Source: an uncultured Clostridia bacterium (lineage in GTDB: Bacteria > Bacillota > Clostridia > Christensenellales > UBA1242). Taken from it: a stretch of DNA of 64,000 nt. The notes beneath the pieces were generated by a model, which was not told the origin of the DNA, made no database searches, and saw only the letters and a list, made by a program, of their open reading frames with translations. The stretch spans positions 124,001 to 188,000 of the forward strand of contig CAKVNK010000002.1 in the NCBI GenBank assembly GCA_934777435.1, given 5' to 3'. Position numbers and translations under genes: made by a program. The number at the start of each line of letters is the position of its first letter. Positions within the stretch are counted from its first letter, which is position 1. This document shows positions 29,967 through 38,863 of this stretch, piece after piece.

Positions 29967-31241
29967 ATGAGAGTAAAAACAAAAAAAGATAATCTGATTT
30001 TAGCAAAACATAATGCCGTTTTGTTGCTGGGTGTTGGTGGGGTAAGTGTTGGGCAGATTGCAAAGGTATATTTAAAGCAAGGCTATAAAGTTTATGGTTA
30101 TGACCAAACTGAAAATCAAACGGTTAAAGATTTGGTACAGTTGGGGTTGATTTTTAGCAAAAAATTCAATGCTAACTTTTTAAATGTTGATTTTTGCGTC
30201 CGCACTGCAGCAGTTAAAGACGACAATGCGTTTGTTGTGGCGTTAAACAAGGCAAAAATTCCTATTTTAGATAGAGCATATGTGTTGGGGCAAATGCTTA
30301 AACAGTTTAAAACTGTTATTGCTGTGGCAGGAACTCATGGCAAAAGCACCACAAGTGCTTTGATTTATGAAATTTTGCATACTGCCGGCAAAAAGGTGTC
30401 TTGTCATATTGGTGCAGATATAACTGAACCTAGGTTTGAACTTGGTGACGATTATGTGGTGGTTGAAGCGTGCGAATACAATAAAAGTTTTTTAAAAATT
30501 TATCCACACATAACAGTTATAACAAATGTAGAACCAGAACATTTGGATAGTTATGGCAGTTTTAAAAACTTGCAAATGGCTTTTTTAACTTTTACAAAAC
30601 GTGGGGATTTAAGGTTTGCTTTTGATTGTGAATCAACTTCATTTTTAAAGCGTGTAAAAAACATTAATATGGTGCAATCAGCCAACTTTGAAAGCCGATT
30701 AAAAGGGCAATATAATCAAAATAATATTACGTTGGCAGTGGCAGTTTGTTGTGCTTTGGGTGTGGATAAATCATTTGCTTTAAAAGTTGCTAAAAACTTT
30801 GCAGGTGTGCCAAGAAGATATGAATTGTTGGGGCAGGTTAAAAACACAAAAATCTATATTGATTATGCACATCACCCAACTGAAATTAAGGCGTTTTTAT
30901 CTGCTTTTAATGAAGAATATTCTAACGCACTTATTGTTTTTCAACCGCACACATATTCCCGCACAAAAATGTTTTTAGGGCAGTTTGTGGAAGTGTTGGC
31001 TGCACAAAAAAATGTGTGTATTTTTAAAGAATATCCAGCAAGAGAACAAAAATCTGCTGGGGTAGACGCCAAAACACTTTATCAACTTGTTAAAGTGAAT
31101 AACCCTAATTGTAAATATATGTCTACTGGTAAAAAATTTAGCCAGTATTTAGGCAGATTTTCAGCCATATCATTTGTTGGTGCTGGTGATATTTGCCAAG
31201 TTGCAAAACGTTTGATAGCTCAAAACAAAGATAAACGCTAA
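29967..31241 (+). CDS. murC: UDP-N-acetylmuramate--L-alanine ligase
   Basis: Encodes 424 aa, slightly short for MurC (about 440-480). It adds L-alanine to UDP-MurNAc in peptidoglycan precursor synthesis in the cytoplasm. Seen: N-terminal nucleotide-binding GVGGVSVGQIA, the ATP loop AGTHGKSTTS near residue 121, EACEYNKSFL, TNVEPEHLDSY, DYAHHPTEI near 298, QPHTYSRT and the C-terminal GAGDI. The EACEY and HHPTE motifs favour MurC over MurD/E/F. Monocistronic, divergent from spoVG. No ribosome binding site is visible before the ATG. Confidence 0.95.
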   Translation: MRVKTKKDNLILAKHNAVLLLGVGGVSVGQIAKVYLKQGYKVYGYDQTENQTVKDLVQLGLIFSKKFNANFLNVDFCVRTAAVKDDNAFVVALNKAKIPILDRAYVLGQMLKQFKTVIAVAGTHGKSTTSALIYEILHTAGKKVSCHIGADITEPRFELGDDYVVVEACEYNKSFLKIYPHITVITNVEPEHLDSYGSFKNLQMAFLTFTKRGDLRFAFDCESTSFLKRVKNINMVQSANFESRLKGQYNQNNITLAVAVCCALGVDKSFALKVAKNFAGVPRRYELLGQVKNTKIYIDYAHHPTEIKAFLSAFNEEYSNALIVFQPHTYSRTKMFLGQFVEVLAAQKNVCIFKEYPAREQKSAGVDAKTLYQLVKVNNPNCKYMSTGKKFSQYLGRFSAISFVGAGDICQVAKRLIAQNKDKR

Positions 31242-31482
31242 TCTAATATAATTCCTTTATCAGTTTTGTTAAGTCAAAATAAACAGAATAAACATATGTT
31301 TTGTTGTGGATAATCATATTAAATTAATAATTATGTAGTATAGTGGTTTATGGCTAGGGAAGCGGACTATTAGCAAGCGTCAACTAAAATTTTAAATTTG
31401 GTTTTATGTGAAAATCAATATATGACTAACAGATATTTGCTTTTAATTAATAACAAAATCAAAAGAGTTATTAAAAAAACCG

Positions 31483-31511
31483 TTGACAAAATCTTATTTT
31501 CAATGTATAAT
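31483..31511 (+). promoter_or_regulatory. rpmE promoter
   Basis: Consensus TTGACA, 17-nt spacer, TATAAT, giving a 5' UTR of about 90 nt. Confidence 0.85.
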
Positions 31512-31517
31512 CTAACT

Positions 31518-31600
31518 GCTAGTATGTTTAAGCCAAATTATGTTTAAAGCATAGTTTGTTGGCAAAACTAACCCAAAAGCGGTTAAGTTAAACTTGAAAA
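31518..31600 (+). ncRNA. Candidate L31 leader RNA
   Basis: Two hairpins can be drawn in the rpmE 5' UTR: TATGTTTAA with TTTAAAGCATA (bulged G) and AACTAACC with GGTTAAGTT (one bulge), the latter just before the AAAAGGAG site. L31 leaders exist in several phyla; I cannot confirm membership of a known family. Confidence 0.35.
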
Positions 31601-31610
31601 GGAGTTTGAA

Positions 31611-31829
31611 ATGCAAAAAGATATTCAACCAAAATATGAAGAAGTTACATTTGTATGTGCTTGTGGTGCAGAATTTAAAGGTAAAAGTTCAAAACCAGGC
31701 GTTAAAGCAGGCGATGTAATCAAACTTGAAGTTTGTGATAAATGCCATCCTTTCTTCACAGGTCAACAAAAACTTGTGGATACAGAAGGTCGTGTTGATA
31801 AATTCAATAAAAAACACAATTTAAAATAG
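31611..31829 (+). CDS. rpmE: 50S ribosomal protein L31, zinc form
   Basis: Encodes 72 aa. Cysteines C16-x-C18 and C42-x2-C45 are the zinc ligands of the C+ L31 type, and CHPFFTGQQKLVDTEGRV is the family signature. L31 bridges the central protuberance to the small subunit head. Strong AAAAGGAG site. It has its own promoter and terminator, followed by prmC and prfA, a common order in Firmicutes. Confidence 0.97.
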   Translation: MQKDIQPKYEEVTFVCACGAEFKGKSSKPGVKAGDVIKLEVCDKCHPFFTGQQKLVDTEGRVDKFNKKHNLK

Positions 31830-31836
31830 CAACGCT

Positions 31837-31881
31837 AACGTGTTCCTTTTTTGCATAGGCTAAATAGGGGCACGTTTTTTT
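31837..31881 (+). terminator. Intrinsic terminator after rpmE
   Basis: AACGTGTTCC pairs with GGGGCACGTT (two U-G pairs) across a 20-nt loop, then a run of seven T. Confidence 0.7.
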
Positions 31882-31983
31882 GTTGGAATTTATTAGGCAA
31901 CAAAGGATACTAAAAACAAAAAGTGAGCAACGCTTTTTGAAAGTAGGCTAAAATAAGTATGGTTAGCCCAAAGTGAGGAGCAA

Positions 31984-32796
31984 GTGAAATTATTTGATTT
32001 GCGTAAAAATTTAAAATCAGAATTTGAATCAATGGATATTGATGCTGTTGATGCAGACTTTATCATATCCGAAGTGCTTGACCAACCTATAACAGTTTTA
32101 CCATTGATTGATGATGTTGATGATGATACTGTGCAAAAGATTTTAAAGTATGCTGAAATGCGTAAACAACATATTCCAGTTAACAAAATTTTTAAACATA
32201 CATGTTTTTATGGGCTTGATTTTAAGATTAACAATTCAGTTTTAGCACCAAGGCAAGATAGTGAATTGTTGGTTGAAACAGTGTTAAAATATATCCGCAA
32301 CAATAACTATAAAACTGCACTTGATTTGTGCACCGGCAGTGGCTGTTTGGCTATCAGTATTAAAAAGAATTGTGACATTGATATGCTTGCAACCGATATT
32401 TCACAACGTGCGTTAAATGTTGCTGAAGCAAATGCTGAAAAGCATAAGGTTGATGTTAAGTTTTTATTGTCTGATATGTTTGAAGAAGTGGAAGGTAAAT
32501 TTGATGTTATTGTTTCAAACCCACCTTACATTGCAACAGATGATATTGATGACCTTGATGAAGAAGTTAAAAAGTGCGACCCAAGGCTTGCACTTGATGG
32601 TGGTGCTTTAGGTTTAGATTATTACAATATTATTCATGATAACTTGCGTAAATATCTAAATAATGACGGCGTGCTTATTATGGAAATCGGCGAAGACCAA
32701 CGCTTTATGATTGAAAGCCTTTTCAATGATTTTGAATTGCTTGAAGTGCTTGAAGATTATAATGGCATTGAACGTGTTATGGTGTTTAAAAAATAA
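31984..32796 (+). CDS. prmC: Peptide chain release factor N5-glutamine methyltransferase
   Basis: Encodes 270 aa. PrmC methylates the Gln of the GGQ motif in release factors. It has the N-terminal helical domain, LAPRQDSELLVETVL, the SAM motif DLCTGSGCLAISI near residue 118, and the catalytic NPPY in VSNPPYIATDD (about 178-188). GTG start with GTGAGGAG upstream. Its substrate RF1 (prfA) is the next gene, about 230 nt downstream across an almost pure A/T spacer. Confidence 0.96.
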   Translation: MKLFDLRKNLKSEFESMDIDAVDADFIISEVLDQPITVLPLIDDVDDDTVQKILKYAEMRKQHIPVNKIFKHTCFYGLDFKINNSVLAPRQDSELLVETVLKYIRNNNYKTALDLCTGSGCLAISIKKNCDIDMLATDISQRALNVAEANAEKHKVDVKFLLSDMFEEVEGKFDVIVSNPPYIATDDIDDLDEEVKKCDPRLALDGGALGLDYYNIIHDNLRKYLNNDGVLIMEIGEDQRFMIESLFNDFELLEVLEDYNGIERVMVFKK

Positions 32797-33010
32797 ATAA
32801 AAAAATAAAATTAAAAACAAATTAAAATTATAATAAAATATTTTAAATTTATAAAAACAAAAAAACATAATTAAGTTTTTAAAAAATAAAAAAATAAATA
32901 TTTTATTTAAAATTTAATTAAAAAATTAATTATTTTGCATTAATTAAATAAAAAATTAATTAAAATTCAATTTTTTAAAATAATTTAACAAATATAAAAA
33001 ATAAGATTTA
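32797..33010. other. A/T-only island between prmC and prfA
   Basis: About 210 nt almost devoid of G and C (a few scattered), rich in TTAATTAA-like and AAATAAA words. No coding potential or terminator-like hairpin with GC is seen. Confidence 0.6.
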
Positions 33011-33028
33011 AAAGGAGAAAAACAATTT

Positions 33029-34105
33029 ATGATGCTGGATAAACTTAAAATTACAAAACAAAAATTTGATGTTTTAACACAAGAAATTTCTGACCCAGCG
33101 GTTATTGCAGATACAAAAACCTGGCAAGCAAAAGTTAAAGAACACGCCAACCTTCAACCATTGATTGAAGAATATGATTTAAACTGTAAATTGACAAAAG
33201 AACTTGAAGAAGCTGATGCACAGTTGGAAGTGGAAACTGACCCGGAAATGAAAGATATGTTAAGGGAAGAAAGTTTGTCACTTAAAGACCAAATTGAAGC
33301 AAGCGTAGAACGTCTTAAAGTTTTGCTTTTGCCAAAAGATGAAAACGACACTAAAAACGTTATTTTGGAAATTCGTGGTGGTGCCGGTGGTGAAGAAAGT
33401 GCATTGTTTGCTCACAGCCTTTTAAGGATGTATCAAATGTATTGTGATCGTCACCGCTTTAAAATGGAAATCTTGAATATTGAAGAAACTGAACTTGGTG
33501 GGGTGAAAGAAGTTCAAGCACAAATCAAAGGTAAAAACGCCTATGCAAAATTCAAGTTTGAATCAGGTGTTCACCGTGTTCAACGTGTGCCAGAAACTGA
33601 AAGCCAAGGTCGTGTTCATACTTCTACTGCAACAGTTGCAATTTTGCCAGAAATGGAAGATGCAGATGTTGATATTGATGAAAAAGATATTCGTATTGAT
33701 ATTTTCCGCAGTAGTGGTGCTGGCGGTCAAAAAGTTAACAAGACAAGCAGTGCAATTCGTATCACACACTTCCCAACAGGTATTGTTGTAAGTTGTCAAG
33801 ACGAACGCAGCCAAACACAAAACAAGGAAAAGGCTTTTGCTATTTTGCGTTCAAAAATCTATGACTATTACCAACAACAAAAAGAAGCAGAATACAAACA
33901 AAATCGTAAGGCTCAAGTTGGTACAGGTGACAGAAGTGAACGTATCAGAACATACAATTTCCCACAAGGTCGTGTAACTGACCACCGTATTGGTTTAAGT
34001 TTGTATAATATTGATGCATTTATGGATGGCGATTTAGACGAAATGATTGAAGCATTAACACTTGCCGACCAACAAGCAAAGTTAAATGCACAAGCCGAAG
34101 AATAA
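33029..34105 (+). CDS. prfA: Peptide chain release factor 1
   Basis: Encodes 358 aa, full length. RF1 reads UAA and UAG and triggers peptide release in the ribosomal A site. The codon-recognition tripeptide P-x-T is PET in RVPETESQGR, as in Bacillus RF1 (RF2 would have SPF). The catalytic GGQ is in SSGAGGQKVNKT. Ends with the typical DRSERIRTYNFPQGRVTDHRIG block. Two ATGs in tandem; the AAAGGAG site lies 11-14 nt upstream, so either is possible. Downstream of prmC. All genes in the window end in the codons RF1 reads. Confidence 0.97.
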   Translation: MMLDKLKITKQKFDVLTQEISDPAVIADTKTWQAKVKEHANLQPLIEEYDLNCKLTKELEEADAQLEVETDPEMKDMLREESLSLKDQIEASVERLKVLLLPKDENDTKNVILEIRGGAGGEESALFAHSLLRMYQMYCDRHRFKMEILNIEETELGGVKEVQAQIKGKNAYAKFKFESGVHRVQRVPETESQGRVHTSTATVAILPEMEDADVDIDEKDIRIDIFRSSGAGGQKVNKTSSAIRITHFPTGIVVSCQDERSQTQNKEKAFAILRSKIYDYYQQQKEAEYKQNRKAQVGTGDRSERIRTYNFPQGRVTDHRIGLSLYNIDAFMDGDLDEMIEALTLADQQAKLNAQAEE

Positions 34106-34118
34106 ACAAAATACAATA

Positions 34119-34149
34119 AAAAAGTGATGCAATAATGCACCACTTTTTT
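34119..34149 (+). terminator. Intrinsic terminator after prfA
   Basis: AAAGTG-TGCA pairs with TGCA-CACTTT (an A/C mismatch) over ATAA, followed by a T run. Confidence 0.8.
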
Positions 34150-34270
34150 GTTTAGCTTCAAAATTTAACTGTTTGTGTAAAACTTTAATTAACCGCTTTT
34201 AAGTTTGAATATAGTGGCTAAAATAATAATATTTTAATTTTTAAGTAAAAACAAAATCTGTGGTTTTGTT

Positions 34271-34298
34271 TTGATTTTAACAGACGGTGTGTTATACT
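34271..34298 (+). promoter_or_regulatory. Probable promoter of the 616-aa unknown gene
   Basis: TTGATT, 16-nt spacer, TATACT, about 37 nt upstream of the ATG. Confidence 0.4.
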
Positions 34299-34335
34299 TA
34301 TCTATATAAGATAGTAGTTTACGGAGGAAAAGGCT

Positions 34336-36186
34336 ATGGCACAATATATAAGAAATGATTGCGAACAAGGGTTTATAACTGACAGTGCTGAAATTGAAAA
34401 CTTAAAATTTAACAATATGCGTCACACTGTTTTGGGCTGTATGTTGGGCGATTTTGATGCTGACGGCAACTATGTTGTTGACCCTGAAATTGTTGAAGAA
34501 TTGATTGCTATGCCTAAATATATTGTTGACACTGTTGATAATATTGATGTTTGTTCAAGTGTAATCAAACTTGATAGGCAAATAACTTTCTTTGTAACAT
34601 ATGAGGGTGAGCATGCGGTGTTGACTTTGGCTGAAAAAGTTAACTTTCAAGCAAACTTTAAAACTAACAGCGGTTTATTTAGTAATATTAATGAATATGT
34701 GTTGGATAGTTATGAAACTTCTGGCGTTATTGATAAAAATGCAGTATATTCCAAATGGCACATTTCACCATATTCTGGCATGGCGTTAGATGTGTTCAAT
34801 ATGGACGAAGAAACACTTGCAAAATATTTTGGCATTGTTAATCGCTTTAAATATTTGATGAAAGCAAATCAAATAATGCTTGAAAATGAAGATAAAATTG
34901 AAGAAATTGAATCTAACTATGCTGTTCAAATGATTGAACTTATTGCAAGGTATCCAGCACTTAAAAAAATAGTTGATGAAAAGCTAAAAGAAGTTGTCTC
35001 AAAACAACCTAGTGTGATAAGGCTTGATAAACCTTTCTTTGCAAAAACAGTTAATGAAGTTATCAATCAAACCATTGAAGCCAATGTTACAGTTTTAAAG
35101 CCAGAAGAAAAGCAAGAATTTGAATTGGAAAGACGCAATTTGATTGTTGAACAAAACGTTAAACTTTCACAAGTTATTGATGTAATCAATGCTCCGGTTT
35201 TAGATGAAAAACAAGAAACAATTACAACTAAATGTGTGCTTAACACCAATGGTGTTGAAAGACGTCAATCCTTGACAGACGTGGCGGCAGAATATATAGT
35301 TGCAAAAAACAAGATTAACACTAGAATTGTGCAACAAGCAGTGGCTGAAACTTTAAGCCCAACTGTTAGAGATAAATTCATTGCTTCAACTGGTACAAAA
35401 ATATCCATAGTAAAACAAAAATTGATTGATGCTATTGCTGTTTCAACTGGTCAAACAGCAGAACAACTTGGCAAAAAGATTGTGGACACTTCAACAAACG
35501 ATGTTGTTTCAACAATCACTAAAAAGCACAGCGAATCTCAGACAAATTTGGTGGCTCGTGCCGCAGGTGTTGACGCTACCGCAGAAGCAACAAAAACGGC
35601 TGGTGCTGATAAAAAAGCAAGCGGAGATAAAAAAGCTGGTGGTGATAAAAAGAAAGCCGCAGCGAAGAAGGCTGGTGATAAAAAAGGTGCGTCAAAAGAC
35701 AAGGCAAAAACAGTTTTAGGTGGTTTTGACTTTGGCTTTGATGCAACAGAAGATGAGCCTGAAATTATTGAAGATGCTACAACGGCAGAAGCACAACACG
35801 CGGCGGATACATTAGCAAACGCTAGGGCGTTGCATCAATCAGATACTGATAAAGTTAGCATTGCAGAACAACTTGGTATGGGACTGGGTAACTGGGAAAA
35901 AGAAAAAAGAGTTGAAGAAGACACATATGAATCAGTACAAAATCAAAACGATACAGATGAAAAAACTGAAGAAGCGATAGATTTACTCATTTCGACTGGA
36001 CTGACTGACCCTGGGGTAGAAAAAGAGCTTGGCACGGACACAACATATGGAGGTGGGCAAGAAAATCGAATTCCAATGGAACAAGTTTCTCATACAGAAA
36101 GTGTTGAAAATAGGGAAGTGGCGCAATCTGCAACTAATGGTGAACAATTTGAGAGCGTTTCCAATCATCTTGAAGGCTCAATATAA
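34336..36186 (+). CDS. Unknown 616-aa protein with Lys/Ala-rich linker and acidic tail
   Basis: GGAGG precedes the ATG. No family recognised. Residues 1-150 look globular, with no signal peptide or membrane segment; 165-390 are helical and charged. A Lys/Ala/Gly-rich linker (about 425-458, repeating DKKA units, reminiscent of low-complexity DNA- or RNA-binding tails) leads to LGGFDFGFDATEDEPEIIED and an acidic, Gln/Thr-rich disordered C-terminus. Cytoplasmic by appearance. Monocistronic, convergent with the next gene. Function unknown. Confidence 0.75.
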   Translation: MAQYIRNDCEQGFITDSAEIENLKFNNMRHTVLGCMLGDFDADGNYVVDPEIVEELIAMPKYIVDTVDNIDVCSSVIKLDRQITFFVTYEGEHAVLTLAEKVNFQANFKTNSGLFSNINEYVLDSYETSGVIDKNAVYSKWHISPYSGMALDVFNMDEETLAKYFGIVNRFKYLMKANQIMLENEDKIEEIESNYAVQMIELIARYPALKKIVDEKLKEVVSKQPSVIRLDKPFFAKTVNEVINQTIEANVTVLKPEEKQEFELERRNLIVEQNVKLSQVIDVINAPVLDEKQETITTKCVLNTNGVERRQSLTDVAAEYIVAKNKINTRIVQQAVAETLSPTVRDKFIASTGTKISIVKQKLIDAIAVSTGQTAEQLGKKIVDTSTNDVVSTITKKHSESQTNLVARAAGVDATAEATKTAGADKKASGDKKAGGDKKKAAAKKAGDKKGASKDKAKTVLGGFDFGFDATEDEPEIIEDATTAEAQHAADTLANARALHQSDTDKVSIAEQLGMGLGNWEKEKRVEEDTYESVQNQNDTDEKTEEAIDLLISTGLTDPGVEKELGTDTTYGGGQENRIPMEQVSHTESVENREVAQSATNGEQFESVSNHLEGSI

Positions 36187-36236
36187 AATAGGGTTTTAAC
36201 AAATTAATGTCACAGCAGAGTTGAATTATGATAATA

Positions 36237-36268
36237 AAAAAAGTTCGCATTTGATTGCGAACTTTTTT
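36237..36268. terminator. Bidirectional terminator between convergent unknown genes
   Basis: AAGTTCGCA pairs perfectly with TGCGAACTT, with an A run upstream and a T run downstream. Confidence 0.85.
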
Positions 36269-36302
36269 ATTGCTTTGAATTTAAATAAATTGTTATTTAT
36301 GA

Positions 36303-36731
36303 TTATAAAGAAAGTTGATTAATGTTTCTGTAATCATAAGCCCTTTTAAGGAGTGGCTTAAAGAAATTTTCAAAATATTCCATTAATTTTTCATCAGGAA
36401 TTGCACGTGTGTTTGTTCTTGCGAAGTTTTCCAAAACTTTGGTGAGTGCTGGAAGATTTAAAGCATAATCGCATGAACCAGAGTTGATTACATATATTTC
36501 ATAAAGTGCTTGCAACAATGGAACACTTTTCTTAACACGTGAATAAGCGTATGTCTTGCCGTCTTTATCTTTATCGGCTAAAAAGTATCCAAGTATATCT
36601 GGTACAAAATTTAAAGCGGTTACATAAGAACCATCATTACGTTCTGTTGATAAAAATTCCTCTGCAAGTTGTTCATCTGTGTATGTACGATATTTAACTA
36701 ATGCTTGTGGATTAATTGCTGGTGTTTCCAT
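36303..36731 (-). CDS. Unknown 142-aa cytoplasmic protein
   Basis: Encodes 142 aa with no signal peptide or membrane segment. AAGGAG precedes the ATG on the minus strand and there is a good promoter. The N-terminus METPAINPQALVKYRTY is followed by mostly helical sequence with conserved-looking LPALTKVLENFART and FFKPLLKRAYDYRNI. I do not recognise the family. A shared terminator with the 616-aa gene is the only link to neighbours. Confidence 0.7.
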   Translation of the reverse strand: METPAINPQALVKYRTYTDEQLAEEFLSTERNDGSYVTALNFVPDILGYFLADKDKDGKTYAYSRVKKSVPLLQALYEIYVINSGSCDYALNLPALTKVLENFARTNTRAIPDEKLMEYFENFFKPLLKRAYDYRNINQLSL

Positions 36732-36764
36732 AACTTTCTCCTTATCTTGTTTTTAATTGACTGT

Positions 36765-36793
36765 ATTATAACACGCATAAAAAAATTTGTAAA
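36765..36793 (-). promoter_or_regulatory. Promoter of the 142-aa unknown gene
   Basis: On the minus strand TTTACA, 17-nt spacer, TATAAT, 33 nt before the ATG. Confidence 0.65.
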
Positions 36794-36799
36794 TACCTT

Positions 36800-37505
36800 T
36801 TTGAAAAAATCTTTAATGAAATTGTTAAAGGCTTACGCTGTGATAATAAGAAAAAAATGAATTAGATTGTGTTGAGTATGTTGTGTAAATTGTAAAACTC
36901 AAATACTGGCAAGTCTGAAACTTGATTGTGTTATATTTTGTTTTATTCTGATTGGGTGTTTATACGTACTTGTGATGAAGATGTTTTGGTGGTGATGTAT
37001 TATGGTTGGTTTTAATTGTATATGAAAATTTTAAAAAATTTGTTTAAATGTGAATTGTTGAACTATGGCTGATTTGTAGATGTAAAGTTTTTTTTGTAAA
37101 ATTTGTGATTTGGTTTGATGTGATAAAAAAGAAAAATATTTTAAAATTAATTAAATTATTGTGAAAATTGATTAAAAATAATATATTTTTTAAATATTTT
37201 TTAATTTTTTATTTATTTTTCACGTAAATTATTATTTTTTTATATGGCTTTTTATTTTATTTAAAAAAGATTTTAATTAAATTTAATCTTTTATTTTATT
37301 TTTGTTTAATTTAAAAAAGGAAAATAATTATTTAATTTTATTTTGTTGAATATTTTTAATTTTGTGTGTATTAATTTTTAGTTTTAATATATTTTTGATT
37401 TATTAACTTAAAAATTTTGAATTTGTTTTTGATATTTTTTAAAATAAAAACTGGGCTGTTTTTGGCAAAAGTTTGTATGCAAAAATTGTTGAAAAAGTTT
37501 TTTAA
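36800..37505. other. Long non-coding gap before the S10 operon
   Basis: About 700 nt with no credible gene. The left part (36840-37110) is G/T-rich on the plus strand without an open frame; the right part (37120-37440) is almost pure A/T. A small CAAGT/ACTTG hairpin is present near 36912. I see no functional element. Confidence 0.5.
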
Positions 37506-37511
37506 AAAGGG

Positions 37512-37540
37512 TTGACAAAGTATGCAGTGTTTGGTAGAAT
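37512..37540 (+). promoter_or_regulatory. S10 superoperon promoter
   Basis: TTGACA, 17-nt spacer, TAGAAT. Transcription near 37547 would give an unusually long 5' UTR of about 350 nt. Confidence 0.8.
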
Positions 37541-37546
37541 AACAGT

Positions 37547-37885
37547 GCAGGTTTTATGTGGGAAGACGCATAAGGTTGCATTTGCTAGCAACAGCAAATG
37601 GTAATTTGTGCCGACCATAACTCGTTAGAGTGCTAGTGGATTGATTGCCGAGCCAGAAAGGGTAAGGCATTTTCTTTTGGAAACCGGCACTTAACACACG
37701 GGTCAGTGTAAATTGTGTTAAAAACAAATTTATGCTTTGCCTTACCTATTATATATACGTACGTGTATACGTGATAGGCGGCAGTAATTTGAAATAACGC
37801 AATCTGGTAAGTGAGTGGAACATCTCATACTGCTTGGCTGACAAGTTAATGTTAAGGACACTAGTTAGGGTGTTGACTAAAAAAT
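37547..37885 (+). ncRNA. S10 operon leader RNA, multi-hairpin
   Basis: Successive pairings are visible by eye: TTATGTG/CGCATAA; CATTTGCT/AGCAAATG (37579-37600, perfect 8 bp); a domain closed by GTGCCG (37608) and CGGCAC (37684) enclosing an ACTC/GAGT hairpin and TGCC/GGCA; TTAACACA/TGTGTTAA (37690-37720, perfect 8 bp); and a long hairpin at 37745-37778 extended by TGCC/GGCA. S10 operons are autoregulated by L4 through leader RNA in E. coli, and similar control is reported in Bacillus. L4 as ligand here is inference. Confidence 0.65.
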
Positions 37886-37900
37886 AAAAGGAGAAGAAAA

Positions 37901-38209
37901 ATGGCAACAACAAAATTAAGAATTAAACTTGCTTCATATGACACAGGTTTAATTGAAAACGTGGTTTCAAAAATACTTGATACCGCAACAAAGTCTGGCT
38001 GTAAAGTTTCAGGCCCTATTCCACTTCCAACAAAACGTGAGGTGGTTACAATCTTACGTAGTACGCACGTAAACAAAGATTCACGTGAACAATTTGAATC
38101 GCGTACACACTTTAGACTTATCGATGTCTATGCACCTAATGCAAAAGCGGTTGATACACTTTTGAAAATGAACGTACCAGCCGGCGTTGACATTAAGGTT
38201 GAATTATAA
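37901..38209 (+). CDS. rpsJ: 30S ribosomal protein S10
   Basis: Encodes 102 aa. S10 sits in the small-subunit head and also serves as the NusE partner of NusB in antitermination. Signature LIENVVSKILDTATKSG, then GPIPLPTKREVVTILRSTHVNKDSREQFE. AAAGGAGAAG precedes the ATG. First gene of the S10-spc-alpha superoperon, behind the long leader; its stop codon overlaps the rplC ribosome binding site. Confidence 0.98.
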   Translation: MATTKLRIKLASYDTGLIENVVSKILDTATKSGCKVSGPIPLPTKREVVTILRSTHVNKDSREQFESRTHFRLIDVYAPNAKAVDTLLKMNVPAGVDIKVEL

Positions 38210-38219
38210 GGAGGAAACT

Positions 38220-38852
38220 GTGGAAAAAGCAATTATAGGTAGAAAAATTGGTATGACTCAACTTTTCACCGAAGATGGTAGAGTTGAACCTGTAACAGTA
38301 GTTGAAGCAGGTCCTTGCTATGTTACACAAATCAAAAACGCTCAAAAAGACGGTTATGATTCAGTGCAACTTGCATTTGGCGATGTTAAAGCCAAAAATG
38401 TTAATAAATGTGTTGCTGGCACTTTCAAAAAGGCTGGCGTTGATGCAAAACGCATTTTAAAAGAATTCAGATATGACGACACAAGCAAATACAGTGTTGG
38501 TCAAGAAATCAAAGCAGATATGTTTACTGCTGGCGACATCGTTGATGTAACTGGCACAACAAAAGGTCACGGTTTCACTGGTGTTATCAAACGTTGGAAT
38601 CAACAACGTCTTAAAATGACTCACGGTGTTGGCCCTGTTCACAGAGAAGTTGGTTCAATGGGTGCAAACTCAACCCCAAGCCGTGTATTTAAAGGTAAAA
38701 ATATGCCTGGTCACTATGGTCACGAAACAGCAACAGTTCAAAACTTGAAAGTTGTTCGTGTTGACGCGGAAAGAAATTTACTTTTGATTAAAGGTGCTAT
38801 CCCAGGCCCTAAAAAATCAATCGTAGTTGTTAAATCCGCTGCTAAGGCTTAA
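38220..38852 (+). CDS. rplC: 50S ribosomal protein L3
   Basis: Encodes 210 aa. The GTG start has AAGGAGG 5 nt upstream and gives MEKAIIGRKIGMTQLF, the standard L3 opening; longer in-frame starts overlap rpsJ and lack a site. L3 is an early assembly protein reaching toward the peptidyl transferase centre; its central loop with RWNQQRLKMTHG and PGHYGHE is intact. Lies between rpsJ and rplD with 10-11 nt spacing. Confidence 0.97.
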   Translation: MEKAIIGRKIGMTQLFTEDGRVEPVTVVEAGPCYVTQIKNAQKDGYDSVQLAFGDVKAKNVNKCVAGTFKKAGVDAKRILKEFRYDDTSKYSVGQEIKADMFTAGDIVDVTGTTKGHGFTGVIKRWNQQRLKMTHGVGPVHREVGSMGANSTPSRVFKGKNMPGHYGHETATVQNLKVVRVDAERNLLLIKGAIPGPKKSIVVVKSAAKA

Positions 38853-38863
38853 AGGAGAAAACT

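Noticed and set aside
31321..31440. Short G-rich stretch between murC and rpmE as an RNA gene
   Set aside because: No convincing stem pattern or promoter tied to it; treated as plain intergenic.
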